A stretch of 64,000 bases of DNA from Dermacentor variabilis. Taxonomy: Eukaryota > Arthropoda > Arachnida > Ixodida > Ixodidae. Shown here one piece after another: positions 32,831 to 50,274 of the stretch. The translations under genes were made by a program, and so were the position numbers. A model generated the notes under the pieces. The model had not been told where the DNA came from. It saw only the letters and a list, made by a program, of their open reading frames with translations, and did no database searches. Every line of letters starts with the position of its first letter. The stretch's first letter is position 1. The stretch is from NCBI RefSeq assembly GCF_050947875.1, contig NC_134574.1, positions 153,426,434-153,490,433 of the forward strand, given 5' to 3'.

Positions 32831-33974
32831 AAGCAGAATACAAAGGTGAGCTAGTTGGAGAGCGATCATCACGAAAAAAAAAAATCTGCGCGATAAACAA
32901 GAGCAGACAGATGCAGGTTTGTGGACTATGTGTTGAGAGCCAGTCATTCAGGCACGTTATATAGATGCGGTGTTGGGTGAATTGTTTTAAGTCTACAGAC
33001 TGGTACGGGAGGTCTCTGGGGCTGTGGGGCATTCCCGATGCGGACGTGTGTTGCGAAAGATGGGGGAAGTTCTCCCCCTCCCCCCGCGGTGAACCCGAAG
33101 TTGTCGGCGTTCGACCGCGACGGCCATTCACTTAGCGGCGCAGCATTCGGGGCCACCGACTGTCGGTTGGTTCCGCATGACGTTGTGCTGCACGGTTTTA
33201 GCCGAGACAGTGCTTGGTCGGCCGGAGACGGAACACGAAGCCCGCGATGCGAGGGAAAAAGAAATATATATCGCGCGGTTCCTGTGGAAACACCTGCGCC
33301 GCGGCTTCTACGCAGGACACAGTGCACTGCTCGCGCGGCCTTTTCCCTTTCTTTCGCCGTGCGCGCGCTTTGGAAGTAACGGGACCAAGAAAAAGGGGTG
33401 CCCTCCCGTCCTCCCCCTTTTTCTTCTCTGCCTCGTCTAGCGTGTGGTGCGGTCGGTCCTTAATAGCCGGCTCGTTTCGACCGCGGACTCTCGGCGGGAG
33501 GGTGGGGGACGACGCGAGAAGGACAGAAAGAAAGAAAGGAAAAGAAAGAACAAAAAAGCCGATAAAAGGGAGGTCCGGTCAATTTTTGGACTGGGCGTTA
33601 GGCAGGCCGTAAACGAACCGATGCATCGATCGCGCTGCCTGTCGTTCAGCAGCAGCAGAGCCCGACGCGTCGCTCCCTTTCACTCTCTCTCTCTCTCTCT
33701 CTTCGGTCCTTTGTCTTCTTCTGCGTCACTCTTCGGTGTGGCAGCGCGCCCAGAGTGACGTGTACACGCGTTGACGAGCTGCCAGCGAAACGGGGCAAGC
33801 AAGGGCCCCGGTGTTGTAGCGATTCCTTCAGCTCGAGTCTATGCCACTCTTATCATGCACCATTCAGGGCCGGCTGATCTCGTTGATAACGCGGCTGGTC
33901 CCATTGATAAGCTCTGACCAATCGCGAAGCAGGAATAAGACTAGCGTCGGAAAAGTGGTCGCTACAAAAACTAA
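32831..33974. other. Unassigned spacer
   Basis: No gene recognised. GC-rich stretch 33030-33350, A/G-rich 33520-33560, (CT)n at about 33683-33701. Confidence 0.5.
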
Positions 33975-34115
33975 TTGAATGCGAAAACGCACCCGTGTAC
34001 TTGGATTTAGGCGCACGTTAAGGAATCCCAGGTGATCCAAATTTCCAGATGTCCCCCACTACGCGACGTGCCTCATAATCAGATCGTGATTTTGGCACGT
34101 AAAACCTCATAATTT
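33975..34115 (+). mobile_element. Ruka-like SINE, 5'-truncated
   Basis: Starts at AATGCGAAAACGCACCCGTG and runs through GGATTTAGGCGCACGTTAAG, CCCAGGTGATCC, GTGCCTCATAATCAG and TTTTGGCACGTAAAACC. Head absent. Confidence 0.85.
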
Positions 34116-34514
34116 ATTATTTGATTACGAGCGACTCCAGATTGAGCGCGGCATCGTGCCAAATCGCTAGCGATTCAGCGCGTCTCCAATTCCGCGAGGC
34201 ACTCGGCGGAATGTGACGCGTACGCTGTTTAATTGGTCCGCGTTAGTCTTCACCACGCGCACATTCGCCGCTCACAACTTCGTCGGTTGTTTGCTAATCA
34301 GTGTAATGGCGCAACATGCTCTGGGGCGCACGTACTGGACAAGAAATCACCCGGTGGGAGAGAATTTCAGGAATACAGTGTGCTTTTTGTATTTTAATAG
34401 CCGCACGCGATTTTTTTTTTTAAATATTGCCTGTTGCAGCAGTTAGCACAGTTCTAACCCTTGATCTAAATTACTCGACGAGGCCGCCTTTACTCCTACG
34501 AGAAATCAAGATAC

Positions 34515-34930
34515 CTAATTGATAATTAACGTAATTAATTCCACTAATCGGCTTTTTTCATTGTTTACATTGCGGCGCATATTTGATTCTACGAATTGTG
34601 ACCAGTGAGTTCGCAAGACTTATCCACTTGGAGCGAATTATCAGGACTGCATCAGTTTCGAGATATTAATTTTCTAAGCGTCCGATGAAATTCGCTGGCG
34701 TTCCAGTTACCTTTCAGCTTCAATGCATAAAACAGCTTTTCCTTTAAACGATAAATGACGTGTAACAACAGCGCATCTTTACCGCAACTTTGACGGCGCA
34801 TATCTCGAAAGCAGTGCCATCCCCTGAATTCGTTCCAAGTGGAGATATGCCTCGCAAACTCGCAACTAACAATTCGTAGATTGAAATATGTGTCGTATAG
34901 GAATGAAAAAGTTAATTAGAATTGTGCCAT
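34515..34930. mobile_element. Long-TIR foldback element
   Basis: The arm at about 34530-34668 and the arm at about 34799-34930 are imperfect reverse complements over more than 100 bp. Matching blocks include CATATTTGATTCTACGAATT with AATTCGTAGATTGAAATATG, TATCCACTTGGAGCGAATT with AATTCGTTCCAAGTGGAGATA, and TTTCGAGATAT with ATATCTCGAAA. The arms leave a loop of about 130 bp. No ORF; a non-autonomous foldback or MITE. Confidence 0.82.
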
Positions 34931-35017
34931 TTGCCACAGGCATTTTTTAAAAATTTGGCGCAGCTACAAAAGAAAAAAAGAACTCTTATCGTGAAGAAAA
35001 TGCATACAACCGCGCTC

Positions 35018-35096
35018 TGTGCTGTGCTGTGCTCTGCTGTGCTGTGCTCTGCTGTGCTGTGCTCTGCTGTGCTGTGCTGTGCTGTGCTGTGCTGTG

Positions 35097-35097
<1 letters not shown>
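35018..35097. repeat. (TGCTG/TGCTC) pentamer array
   Basis: GCTGT and GCTCT pentamers alternate in a GCTGTGCTGTGCTCT-like 15-bp higher-order unit repeated about three times, then become pure GCTGT and run into the GT array. Confidence 0.92.

Positions 35098-35184
<87 letters not shown>
35098..35184. repeat. (GT)n microsatellite
   Basis: About 43 GT units directly after the pentamer array. Confidence 0.98.
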
Positions 35185-40727
<5,543 letters not shown>

Positions 40728-40956
40728 CCGTTAACGTTAACGTTAGCCAAGCCGTTAAACGAAAAAAAAAAAAGACTTAAAGGACACGGTGGAAAATACA
40801 ATTATGAGACCTACGGTGTTGGGTCGTCTCAGCCTTCTGACAAGCGGACACTGCATGGGTCTTGAAATCGTATCTCGCACCCCGTTTTTTTTTTCTTCCG
40901 TTTTTTAACTTTTTTTTTTCCTTTTTGTTGAACAGCTTGGCTAACATGAGCTTGGA
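40728..40956 (+). mobile_element. GGGTGTCCC-family TIR element, short form
   Basis: Ends form an inverted repeat: AACGTTAGCCAAGCCGTTAAAC on the left and GTTGAACAGCTTGGCTAACAT on the right. The interior GACCTACGGTGTTGGGTCGT, CTTCTGACAAGCGGACACTG and TATCTCGCAC matches 58502-58565 in order. T/A-rich runs border both ends. Confidence 0.68.
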
Positions 40957-41609
40957 GAAGAGACGCACGTATACAGGCGTTTACGCCGCCGCTCGAGAAT
41001 GACGCAGAGCGATAACACAGATGAGGATAACACAGACCGGATAACGCAGAGATAACAGAGAGAATAACACGCCGTGATCGCGTCGCGCGTCTCGACATGT
41101 GTATACGAGCCGCGTTGCCGCACCCGCCCGTATACGTGTGGTCTGGGCCGGTCTCGCACGATTCGCGGTTTCCAAATAGCGCTGCAGGAGTGCGCCTATA
41201 TAGATGCGACGCATATCTTTTTTTTTTTTTCAGCGCTCGACGGGAAGGAGGTGGCACGTAGGCCGCAAGACCTCCCCCCTGCCCCCCACACACACATTCA
41301 CATCATCGTTTGCACCACCGCAACCTGGTCGGCGAAAACGTGTATGGAGGAGCTTTAGGCGCCACACCTGATCCCGTCCTGCGACCTTGACCTTTCACCG
41401 TTAGCGGAATCGTTTTTCCGCCGGCCGCATACGTGTAGGTAGGACGCGTGGGATCGATTTCCAAAGGGTGGGTTGAATTTTTTTTTTTTCTGTTTCTGTT
41501 CTCGTTCGTTCAGATATCTACATTTCGCCCAAGCGCAGCTCGCATATGAAGTATATAAGTGTGGAGACGGTATATAGTATCGTATGCCGGCGCTTTATAA
41601 ATCGACCCG
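40957..41609. other. Unassigned spacer with short GATAACACAGA repeats
   Basis: 41005-41070 contains imperfect repeats of ATAACACAGA/ATAACGCAGA/ATAACAGAGA at roughly 15-17-bp spacing. No gene recognised. Confidence 0.5.
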
Positions 41610-41835
41610 TCGCCTCTCGAAAGCCCCGAGCACGAGGTCGCGCGGGTTCGAATCCCGGCCACGGCGGCCGCATTGCGATGGGGGGTCGAAATGCGAAAAG
41701 ACACGTGTACTTAGATTTAGGTGCACGTTAAAGAACCCCCGGGTGGTCCTAATTAAGCCAGAGTCCGCCACTTCGGCGTGCCTCTTAATCAGATCGTGGT
41801 TTCGGCGCGTAAAAAAACCCATAATTTATTTATTT
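41610..41835 (+). mobile_element. Ruka-like SINE with excellent box B
   Basis: GAGCACGAGGTCGCGCGGGT then TTCGAATCCCGGCCACGGCG gives a canonical GGTTCGAATCC box B. The body follows through AGATTTAGGTGCACGTTAAA to TTTCGGCGCGTAAAAAAACC. Box A is not recognisable. Confidence 0.85.
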
Positions 41836-42623
41836 TTTCTTCTCGAAAGCGAAGTGAGGAACACGGCAGTGCGGCCCACTGCCCAAGCAGGGACCGCGTA
41901 TTATCACGTAAGGGTTCGTTTGGCGATTTATTCCTTTCGCGTTGCCTCATTGGCTCCGATTCTGCGCGATCGACCTCAGCGATGGTGGCGTCCGAGCCGT
42001 GGTGAGGAATCGCAAAATCATTTTACATAACGCAGCTGTAAGCTGCGATTGATCATAGGGAATTGATCCCCGTAGAAACAGAGAGAGACAGATATAAACA
42101 CACTCAAGTTACGCAACGCATCGAGTGAGCAAAAGACGGCGTATGGTGGTCGCACGCGTACACACACGCATCTGTGGTGCACGAGGAATCAAGGACAACG
42201 GGAAACTGCGGGGTGCGAGAGAAATGTCTTTTTTTCTTGTGATAACTAAACATTATTACAAGGAAGTGTATGATTTGTTAAAACTCTTCTACTTTGTATA
42301 CTAATCTGATACGCTGTCATAATCCGACGTATAAAGGCGGCCACTCCTGCCTGCATGTTTATGCATGTGTTGTTACTATTTCTGCACGGATCTACATACT
42401 ATAGCACGATATGATTGGGATGCAGATGCTTCTCAACCCGTTCCTTGTTACGACCTTACATTGTATTATAAAAATTCGAATAGCTCGCCCCCTCTTCGTC
42501 AGTTTCGTTTCGGATGGACGGTGCAGCAGCGGCATCTAACCAAGGGAGGGTCCCTCCGTTCCCCCTCCTCCTCTTTTCCCCCAGTGGGTCACTGCGCGGT
42601 TTTTGTGCTGCCCGTTGTTCAAT
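41836..42623. other. Unassigned spacer
   Basis: No gene recognised. Confidence 0.5.
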
Positions 42624-42908
42624 GGAGAGGTTTAGGTTAGGGGACGCAAGTGGCTTGCGTACGCAAGAACTATGGGCCACGGTACTGCGCGTCCGCAGAC
42701 CACCCCTGAGTCTGCGCATGCGCAGTACCGTGGCCCCGAGTTCTTGCGTAGCGCACGGTACTGCGAATCTTGCATACCGCGTTCTTGCGTAGGCCAGGGG
42801 TCTGCGCATGCGCAGTACCGTGGCCAGGGGGTCCGCGCCTGCGCAGTGCCGCGACCCCTAGTTCTTGCGTACGCAAGCCGCTTGCGTCCCCCAACCTGAA
42901 GCTCTCTA
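42624..42908. mobile_element. Palindromic TIR element, copy 2 (complete)
   Basis: The left end GGTTAGGGGACGCAAGTGGC then TTGCGTACGCAAGAACTA and the right end TAGTTCTTGCGTACGCAAGC then CGCTTGCGTCCCCCAACCTGAA are near-perfect inverted repeats of about 50 bp. GAGAG and CTCTC cap the ends and AAT flanks both sides one base out. TGCGCATGCGCA occurs at 42713-42724 and 42803-42814 within a duplicated CTGCGCATGCGCAGTACCG block. GTTCTTGCGTA occurs three times on the + strand. No ORF. It shows the outer block that copy 1 has lost on its right side. Confidence 0.85.
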
Positions 42909-45219
42909 ATAATTCAGCGGGCGCGTGCGCGACGTCGCGTGCCGACGAAGATGACGCCTCTCCGGATGTCGCGTCGCCGGGGAGACGCGCGCCGGCACGG
43001 TTGACGGAGGAGCGCGTGGCACACGCAACCGTGAAGACGCAGGAAGCGGTGGCTCCGGTGGCGTGCGGACGTGCTCGCGCGCCTACATGCATACTCCTCG
43101 GTGTGTGTTGTGACAGGTGGGCACGACGCAGCCGTTGCCGGATCGCGGTGCCGTCTCCGCTTCCTGCGGCTCTGCGCCGTTGTTCTCTTTTTTCTCGCCT
43201 CGGACGGACGCATCTCTGAAACACGCGTAACTGCGGCGCTCGTTGCCCGGCCGCAGGCTCGAACGTATAGGTAACTGCTTCCCGCCAGTTATTGCGCCCA
43301 CAGAGAGAGACACAGAGTCAGGTAGTCAGAGAGAGAGAGAAAGAAGGAATATTTTGAAGCTCACTTCGTCTGGAAATAACTCTCATCTATCGTACATCGC
43401 GCATTTCCCTTCTGACCAGGTCGTTTGGGACCTGGAAGTGTAGCGGACGCGCAGCAACGTCAGAAATACGCGCACGTATAGGTGATCACTGTTTTGAGAT
43501 AGGGTAAAAAAAACAATGTCTACAAACTTTTCTAAATGTATATTTAATATAAATGCATCATTTATACATCGTTTTTACTTCCTCTTTCTTTTGTTTTTCT
43601 GTTATTGCGAGTATTTTAGTGTGTTCCTTTCTTTTTTTTGTCATCTCTCCGCCGACTACTTATTGTGTGCCTTCAAAAGCGGCTTTATTTTATTTTTTTT
43701 TTCTGGTCGCGTTGGTGAACTTGACCGGAAGCCAGTGCTTTCCCTTGTGAGTGACGGGAGAGCTAGCTGCTCGTACCGTCGCAGCGTGAAAACACCCCTG
43801 GCATCTGCAGCCATGGTCGTCGTGCGGTAACCTTTTTTATTATTATTATACGGTTTTACTCGCCTACATACACACATCCTTAACCAGTCTCTATTTGATA
43901 GCAAACTGCGAAAAAAACGCAGAACGGGTCATTTTACCGCCCTGACTTTCTGTCAACCGCGGCTACTTAGCCCTGGAGTAAGACTGTGCAACATTTATAC
44001 ACGTTCATTCACAGTCCAACACAATTCTTGACTGAAGGGGTTATATTTCAAGGTTTCAATAGACAGCTTTAGTATAGCGTATACGCAGAAGTCTGGGTTC
44101 AAAATGCGTGCTCTTAGAATGTTTTTGCTATTTGATCTTCGTCGCGGCAGAAAAATGTAAGTGGCGAAATTGTGTTTCGCCTTGGTCTCATCTCTCTTCG
44201 AGGAGAACGGGCGACGTTTTGTCGTCATTATTGAGATCGCGACCGTCTGTTCCGACGCGACCAAGCCTAACAAGGAAACCACCGAAGGTGCTTTGATTTC
44301 TACGTTCCGGACGGCGCGCTAGCGCATTTAGCGCTCGCCATCCGATCGCCGTGCGGAATCGCTCTATATCTACTCATCGTGCACCTCATCGTATACCTAC
44401 TATATATATTTATGGCAGTGTATATGTGCGTATATGTGTTTATATATTTATGTATATATGCCCATGTATGTGTATATATGTGCATGTAGTCCTTTTCTTT
44501 ATTTTTCCTTCTTGTTTTGCAGATAGTTATGCTGCGTGCACTGCATTATTCGTCACCGTGTTTTTTTTTTGTTATGTAACCTTAATGGACCACTGTTTTA
44601 CATTTGTATTATTCCCCCCCCCCCACTTTAATGCTCTCTGAGCGAATGTGGGACTGTATAATAAACAAATAAATAAATCGTGAAAATGCGCATAGCATGT
44701 CCGCGCGTAGCCGTTTTGCGCGTGTTCAGCGCGTGTCAACATCTGAGACGACACGATTGAAGCGGTCCCGAAAGGCGATTCAGCACCACTGTTATCCACT
44801 TATGCATGCACAGCGCGCTCCTACGCTCTTGGAGGACACGTATGCGGACGGGGCGAAACGCGATCAGAGCGGCGCGCGGAAAGGTCACCTTGCGTTGGCG
44901 TCGCCTGGCAGACGGCAAACACGATGCGTGGCTTCCGTGGGTCGCGTCGCGGGCATGCGATATCTGAATCACCCGGTGGCGCGCTTACTGATACGGCGGT
45001 GCATTTGTGTAGTTATGTTGTGGGCGCTTGTACGTCATTGCGGTGGTTTGACTTACACCGTATAACTCGATGTAGCGTGTGCGCATCTGACGTCACTGGC
45101 TCCCCTTTCCCCATCGCCCGCCTCCTCGGCGGCTTCACTGGGCGCGTTGCAGTTCTCATTGTGTGGCTTCGCTGCTGTAGGGGGGAGGGGGGGGAGGGTA
45201 CGGTTTGAGAGAAACTAAA
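42909..45219. other. Unassigned spacer
   Basis: No gene recognised. 44396-44490 is a decayed TA/TG-rich simple repeat. 42900-43270 is GC-rich. Confidence 0.45.
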
Positions 45220-45230
45220 CTACGGTTAAC
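45220..45230 (+). repeat. Target-site duplication of short LINE, left
   Basis: CTACGGTTAAC, repeated exactly at 45600-45610. Confidence 0.85.
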
Positions 45231-45414
45231 CTGCCACCGTTCTCGCTTTGACAACCAACGTCACTCTCTCCAGCGTGCCTTGAATAGACTGGATGACAGG
45301 CCATTTACAGAAGCAAATATCTTGGGAGCCTGGCCTCACAGTTCATTAGCCCAGAAAGCAGTTCGAGCGCTTCTTCACTACCTGAAGGCAACAGACTTGA
45401 GTGTCCGACTGTAG
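45231..45414 (+). pseudogene. LINE ORF2 C-terminus
   Basis: Reads RALNRLDDRPFTEANILGAW then SSLAQKAVRALLHYLKATDL and a stop at 45412-45414. The LDDRP----ILG-WP and AQKA-RALL-YL--T-L signature is one I recognise from the ends of tick LINE ORF2s, where a Cys/His region precedes it. Only the last 60 residues are present, and the frame is open. It comes from a different family than the full-length LINE at 27052, whose C-terminus is unlike it. Confidence 0.7.
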
Positions 45415-45463
45415 ACATGCTGCACCTAGCTTAGTACATGTGCAAGTGCGCTATAGACTCATG

Positions 45464-45514
<51 letters not shown>

Positions 45515-45599
45515 TCTCTCTCCATTCCTCTTCCCACGTGTAGGGTAGCAAACTGGACTGTGTGGTTAACCTCCCTGCCTTTCCTTCCCCCTTCTCTCT
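45231..45599 (+). mobile_element. 5'-truncated LINE copy with complete 3' UTR
   Basis: Contains the ORF2 tail (45231-45414), then a UTR with (CT)n (about 45469-45522), GTGTAGGGTAGCAAACTGG, GGTTAACCTCCCTGCCTTTC and a final CT-rich run. The 11-bp duplications give exact ends. It therefore defines the 3' UTR of a LINE family whose pieces also lie at 23120, 25226 and 57300. Confidence 0.85.
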
Positions 45600-45610
45600 C
45601 TACGGTTAAC

Positions 45611-46315
45611 GATCCTTTTGGTTCGAACGAGACAGACCGCAACGGGAGGTGTACAGTACGTACGAGTGTGTGTAGGTAGTGGTGGTAGAAACATCTTATT
45701 TTGTGTAGGCGACGCGGCCCATCGAAGGCAACATCCGAGTGGTCCCTCTCGCGCGACGTGAGGTGGGCTCGCAAAACATTGCGTGCGACTTCCTCGAAGC
45801 TGGTTGGGCCTCGCCACCCTGCTGCTCGGCGTGACGTAACAGTGCCGGGGTGCGGGGCCGTGTGACGTATACCCCGTCGAGGAAGTCGCTCCACGAGCGA
45901 ACTGTGGGTAAACTTTCACGTATACATAGTCGCTCTGCTTTATATGTGTAAATACTTGCCTTCTTTGCTCAGTCCTGTCTCTCCCGGTACTTCCCTACCC
46001 GCAATCCCTCCGCTTGCTGAAATCTTGGAGGCGACGGGTGCGTGCCGGGACTTGCGTCACATCCGCTAACCGCGGGGTACGCGCGACGTCGTCTGCTGCA
46101 GGCGCCATTTAAAAGCTGCTAATAAGAAGACTAGAGGGTTACCAGCCCCGAAACTTTGCCAAGAATGCTTCGGCAGAATGTAGTACTCGTTTGTAACCGC
46201 TTTAGTCGAAGTGAAATTTTGTTTCGGTAGGCCTAAGTTTTGCTGCCGTCATGTACTGCGCGTCATATTTTACGTAAGCCACATGACCTGCACTCCCCCC
46301 CCCCCACCAACCCCG

Positions 46316-46381
<66 letters not shown>

Positions 46382-49300
46382 GTCTTGTTCACCTGCCTTG
46401 GCTGCTTCTTCGCGTGACCTATCGGAGGTACGGGCGAGGAGGGAGCGAAAGAAGACCAGGCCCGCTTGCGTGCGCCAGTCTGCGCACCGGTCACTTTCAT
46501 CTCTCTCTCTTGCTCAACGCGGCGCTTTGCTCCACTTTTCTTGATTTCTTCTTTTTTCTCTCTCTCTCTCGTTCCCACGCGCCGGCTTCTTTCTTCTCTG
46601 TCCTCTTTTTCACCGTCATTCGTGTAATCTCTCCCCGACTGGCGCCATGGATCGGTGTGTAACTCTGCGGTACCGTCGGTCGGAGCGCGTGAAAGGGTAA
46701 AGGCGACTCTCGCTGGACACATTTGATGGAAACGGGACGGAGACGACAGCAAAATAAAAAAGCGAAGCCTGCCGGCGCGCTTATATCGATGTCGCGCCGA
46801 CGGGACGGAATCGCGTACTTCGTTCGCTGCTGTTAGTTGTGTGCAGCACTTATAGACAGCAGCGTCGTTTCGTATATATACGCGGCCTGCGTGCGCTATT
46901 TAACGTTTTCTTCCTTTTTTTTTTTTTTTTTTTGCCTGACCATTGCATTGTTGGGCGAGCTACGGCTGGCATTGACTCCCAAAAGCATATACGCGCGTCC
47001 GTGTCGTCTGTCGGGGAAAGCAGACGACGCATCGTGCGCCTTGAGGTCAGAAGAGTACATTGTCGTGTTCTGAAAAAAAAAAAAAGGAAATAGGAAAGTA
47101 ATGAAGGAAATTACACCTTGCGGAGCTATGCTAAAAGATCATTTAAATTTTTTTTCGCCGATGCCGTGGTCTCCAAACTTTTGCTCGCGGTCTGTTTTCT
47201 GTGGCAATGAAGGGAAAGATACGGAGGCAAAGTGCGCACTATAATGAGAGCGCTCCTGAAAATAGTTCCACATTCTCATCCGCCTTAGCGTAAGCTGGGG
47301 TAGAGAAATCATAAATGTCTTATTTATAACAGCAAAATATGACAAAATACAGTACTGAGCGTTAAATTTGTCGCATCTTCACCGTTTTTCTCTTCCTTGT
47401 TTGGAGGGCAAATGGGAAAATTTTGCCCTTGGAAGCTGTGCCGACTCAGTATCCGTTCCGAGAAGCCGAAAGCACTGTCAAATGCTGCCGGAGTGACACA
47501 GTGACAGAAGGGCAGAAGCTCCGCCCCTGTAGCTTCTCGTTCATTCCCACGGAAAGCGGTCCCCTAGTATAGTTGAGACCCTGCGACGGACGGTCGATTT
47601 CAGACATGCCGAGTAACGTCCCCGACTTGAGCATGTATGGGAAAGAAGGAACTAAGGAAGCATGTATAGTGTGACCACACTAATGCTTAACACGCGACGC
47701 TTAAAGCTAATTAGCCAGCAGACAGACAATCTAACTGTTGCGTTTGACGAATGCATTTTAGTTATAGTGGCTCTATACTGGCTTGCGTAAGCGAGACGAG
47801 TTTGTATTTGAAAGCGCCGCGTTTTGAAGACGACAGTGCGCTCCTGTTTCAAACTGGAATGGTCTGCTGCCGCGTTGATTGCATTGCTGCCCGCTTCTTT
47901 CATTTACGTCAGCGCGCGCCACCATCGTGGGGCACCAGCACGTCTAGAAGCTTCGTCAAACAAAGAGCGTGACAGCGCGACAGGCGTGTGTCTTGCGCCG
48001 AGCGACAAACCGATAACGGCGATGATCTGCTGGTGAAAAACGGTGCCCCCGCAAAAGCGAAACAATGTGTGTGCACGCGTGATAGTGTGGCGCTGTCACG
48101 TGGCCATGACCATGTTTCGGCAGTACTATAGCGAGCACTGTGAGAAGCTGCCGTCCACGACCTCACACGTGCGGACTATCAATGGCGACCGTCCCGGTAC
48201 ATGCGTTTCTTGGCTTTTTCATTTTTTTCCTGCCCAGTATTGCACGGTTTCAGCGGTATATACTTGTATAAGCGCCGTGCGGCCTCGCAGCCTTGTCCCC
48301 GGATGGGGGCCTTCTTTTTAACCCGTGCGTGCGCCCGACTTGTCCGCGGGGAACGGTGGGCCACGGCTGGCTTTTCACCCGCCCGTCTCGTGTCGACGTT
48401 AATGAGGTACGAACAAGGAAGAAGAACGAGAGAATAATGCACTTTTAATAAGATTTCAGCCCCCCAATGATGGTGCTAACATCGTGTAGCGTGTTAAATA
48501 CCCGCGGCCTGGCGTGCGCTTCGTACGCCCCTTTCTCGGCTGGGCCGGTTGCCGGACGGAAAAGCTTGGCGGCAGAGACGCTGCGAGACAGTGAAGGCTA
48601 ACCTCCGGGGAGAGGCGCGGGCAGGCCATGTACTTTCCGGCCGCGCGCGCTACTTCGCAGTCTCCTCCTCCTCCTCCTCCCCCTTCCATCCTCTTCGCCA
48701 CGGCGTCTTTGGTGACCTCTCTTCTCGTACCAGCGCTGGGTGTTGGCTCCCTTCTCGAACGTATTCGAACGCCCCCTTCTTTTTGTGCGTTACTGTAATA
48801 GGGTCTTGCACTGTAACATGGAAGACATAGATCGCGTGATGCGCTTGTTTGTTCTGGTCTGCACTTTTTCACGCTTATGCGTTAGTTTTCTTCTTTTTTT
48901 TTCTTTGGACCCATTGCCGATTGTTCAAATAAGTGTGGAGAGCCTAAAAGCGTTACAAATACCGCATAGTTCTGTTTATTTTTTTCTTGCTTGTGCGCCA
49001 GCTTTCATTAGAAATACGTATCAAGAACCCGCTTATGGATACTGTATAATGAATTCTATTTCTTTTGCATTGGTCACGTTGACTTGCAGATGCAAGTCAC
49101 GCCCATAGTCACTGTGACATAGGGACTAACCGTGGGGACTCGAGAGTTTCTGGCTTTAATAGCTCGTACCTTGGCTTTGTAGGCAGCGTGAGGTTCACTT
49201 GGGGTGGGGGGGGGGGGGGGATATTCGAAGCACTGGAGGTAGGCTTTCCCACGCTATTAGGTTGCCCTTCACGAAGATGACCGACCTTCCGCTCGCTCTC

Positions 49301-50198
49301 CGCACCATTCAGCCGAGCGTAAGCGTTGCAAGCAGTGAGGACGTATATTAAGGAAGATGTGGTGCCTTGAATAGCGGCCACCAACTCGTGCTTCATTTCC
49401 ATAATTAGGGTGACTTCCTCCACCATGAACAACGTATAAGGGGTTCCAGCAAGTAGGGGCGCGAGCACAAGTAAGAAGAAACGGACAGGACTAGCTTATA
49501 CGTTCACCATATTCAACCCCTCAAATACGTTCGCCATGCACCGACTGGCCCAGCAAACCACACTACTATCCTCCGTCGTATTTGCATCGAGCGAGATGCG
49601 TGGTGGAGCGCGCTTGCAGAATTTCGCACAGCCCCTATGAACAGCGGAAGGCGTTCTCCGTCATCTGTACAGCTCGTATGTCGCCGTTGTCTGTCACGGC
49701 CTTCGCTCGACTCCGCGCGCTGCATTTGCGTCACACTGCGGATCGAACCGAGGCTCGTTCGATACCGATTCCTTATCTTCGCTGTCTCAACCCCGCCTCT
49801 GTCTTCCCGCTAAGATCTGCATGACAAGTGGAAAGGGGAAAGGGGGGGCGAGGGTGCGCCCGCTCTTTCGCGCAATATATATATATATATATACGAACGC
49901 CGCCGGAGGTGGGCGTGATGGGAGTTGTCCCGTTATGACATCCCGGGGTGGCGTCGGAACGAGGTACGTCTAGATGCCGCGTGTCACTGTGACGTGCGCT
50001 TTGTCCTGCGCGTTAATCGGGCCGCAGCGCGATATGCGTGTACGCTTGCCTTTTCTCTACGCCCCCCCCCCCCCCCCGTCCTGTCGGTGGCGTCGCACCG
50101 GCTGTCGCGCAGGTGTCGCTGACACAGGTGTACGTGTCGAGTTAATCATCTAAGTGTGTGCGGCCGCCCGGCTATGTTGTACGAAAAAGAAAAAAAAA

Positions 50199-50200
<2 letters not shown>
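45611..50200. other. Unassigned 4.6-kb spacer
   Basis: No gene recognised. Simple sequence includes the array at 46317, G-rich 49200-49220, (TA)n at about 49876-49892 and a C-run at about 50061-50077. A minus-strand open frame of 119 codons at 49109-49468 (start near MLAPLLAGTPYTLF) matches nothing I know and has a poly-Pro run from the G-tract; I do not call it a gene. Confidence 0.45.
46317..46379. repeat. (TTTC)n microsatellite
   Basis: About sixteen TTTC units. Confidence 0.97.

Positions 50201-50272
<72 letters not shown>
50201..50272. repeat. (GA)n microsatellite
   Basis: About 36 GA units. Confidence 0.98.

Positions 50273-50274
<2 letters not shown>

Noticed and set aside
41610..41700. 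Possible tRNA gene from the GGTTCGAATCC motif
   Set aside because: Only the box B half is present and it runs into the SINE body. No acceptor stem or box A pairing; the same holds for the other SINE heads.
49109..49468. 119-codon minus-strand open frame, partly protein-like (EEVTLIMEMKHELVAAIQ)
   Set aside because: No family recognised, runs through a G-tract encoding poly-Pro, and no splice or start context supports it. A database search would decide.
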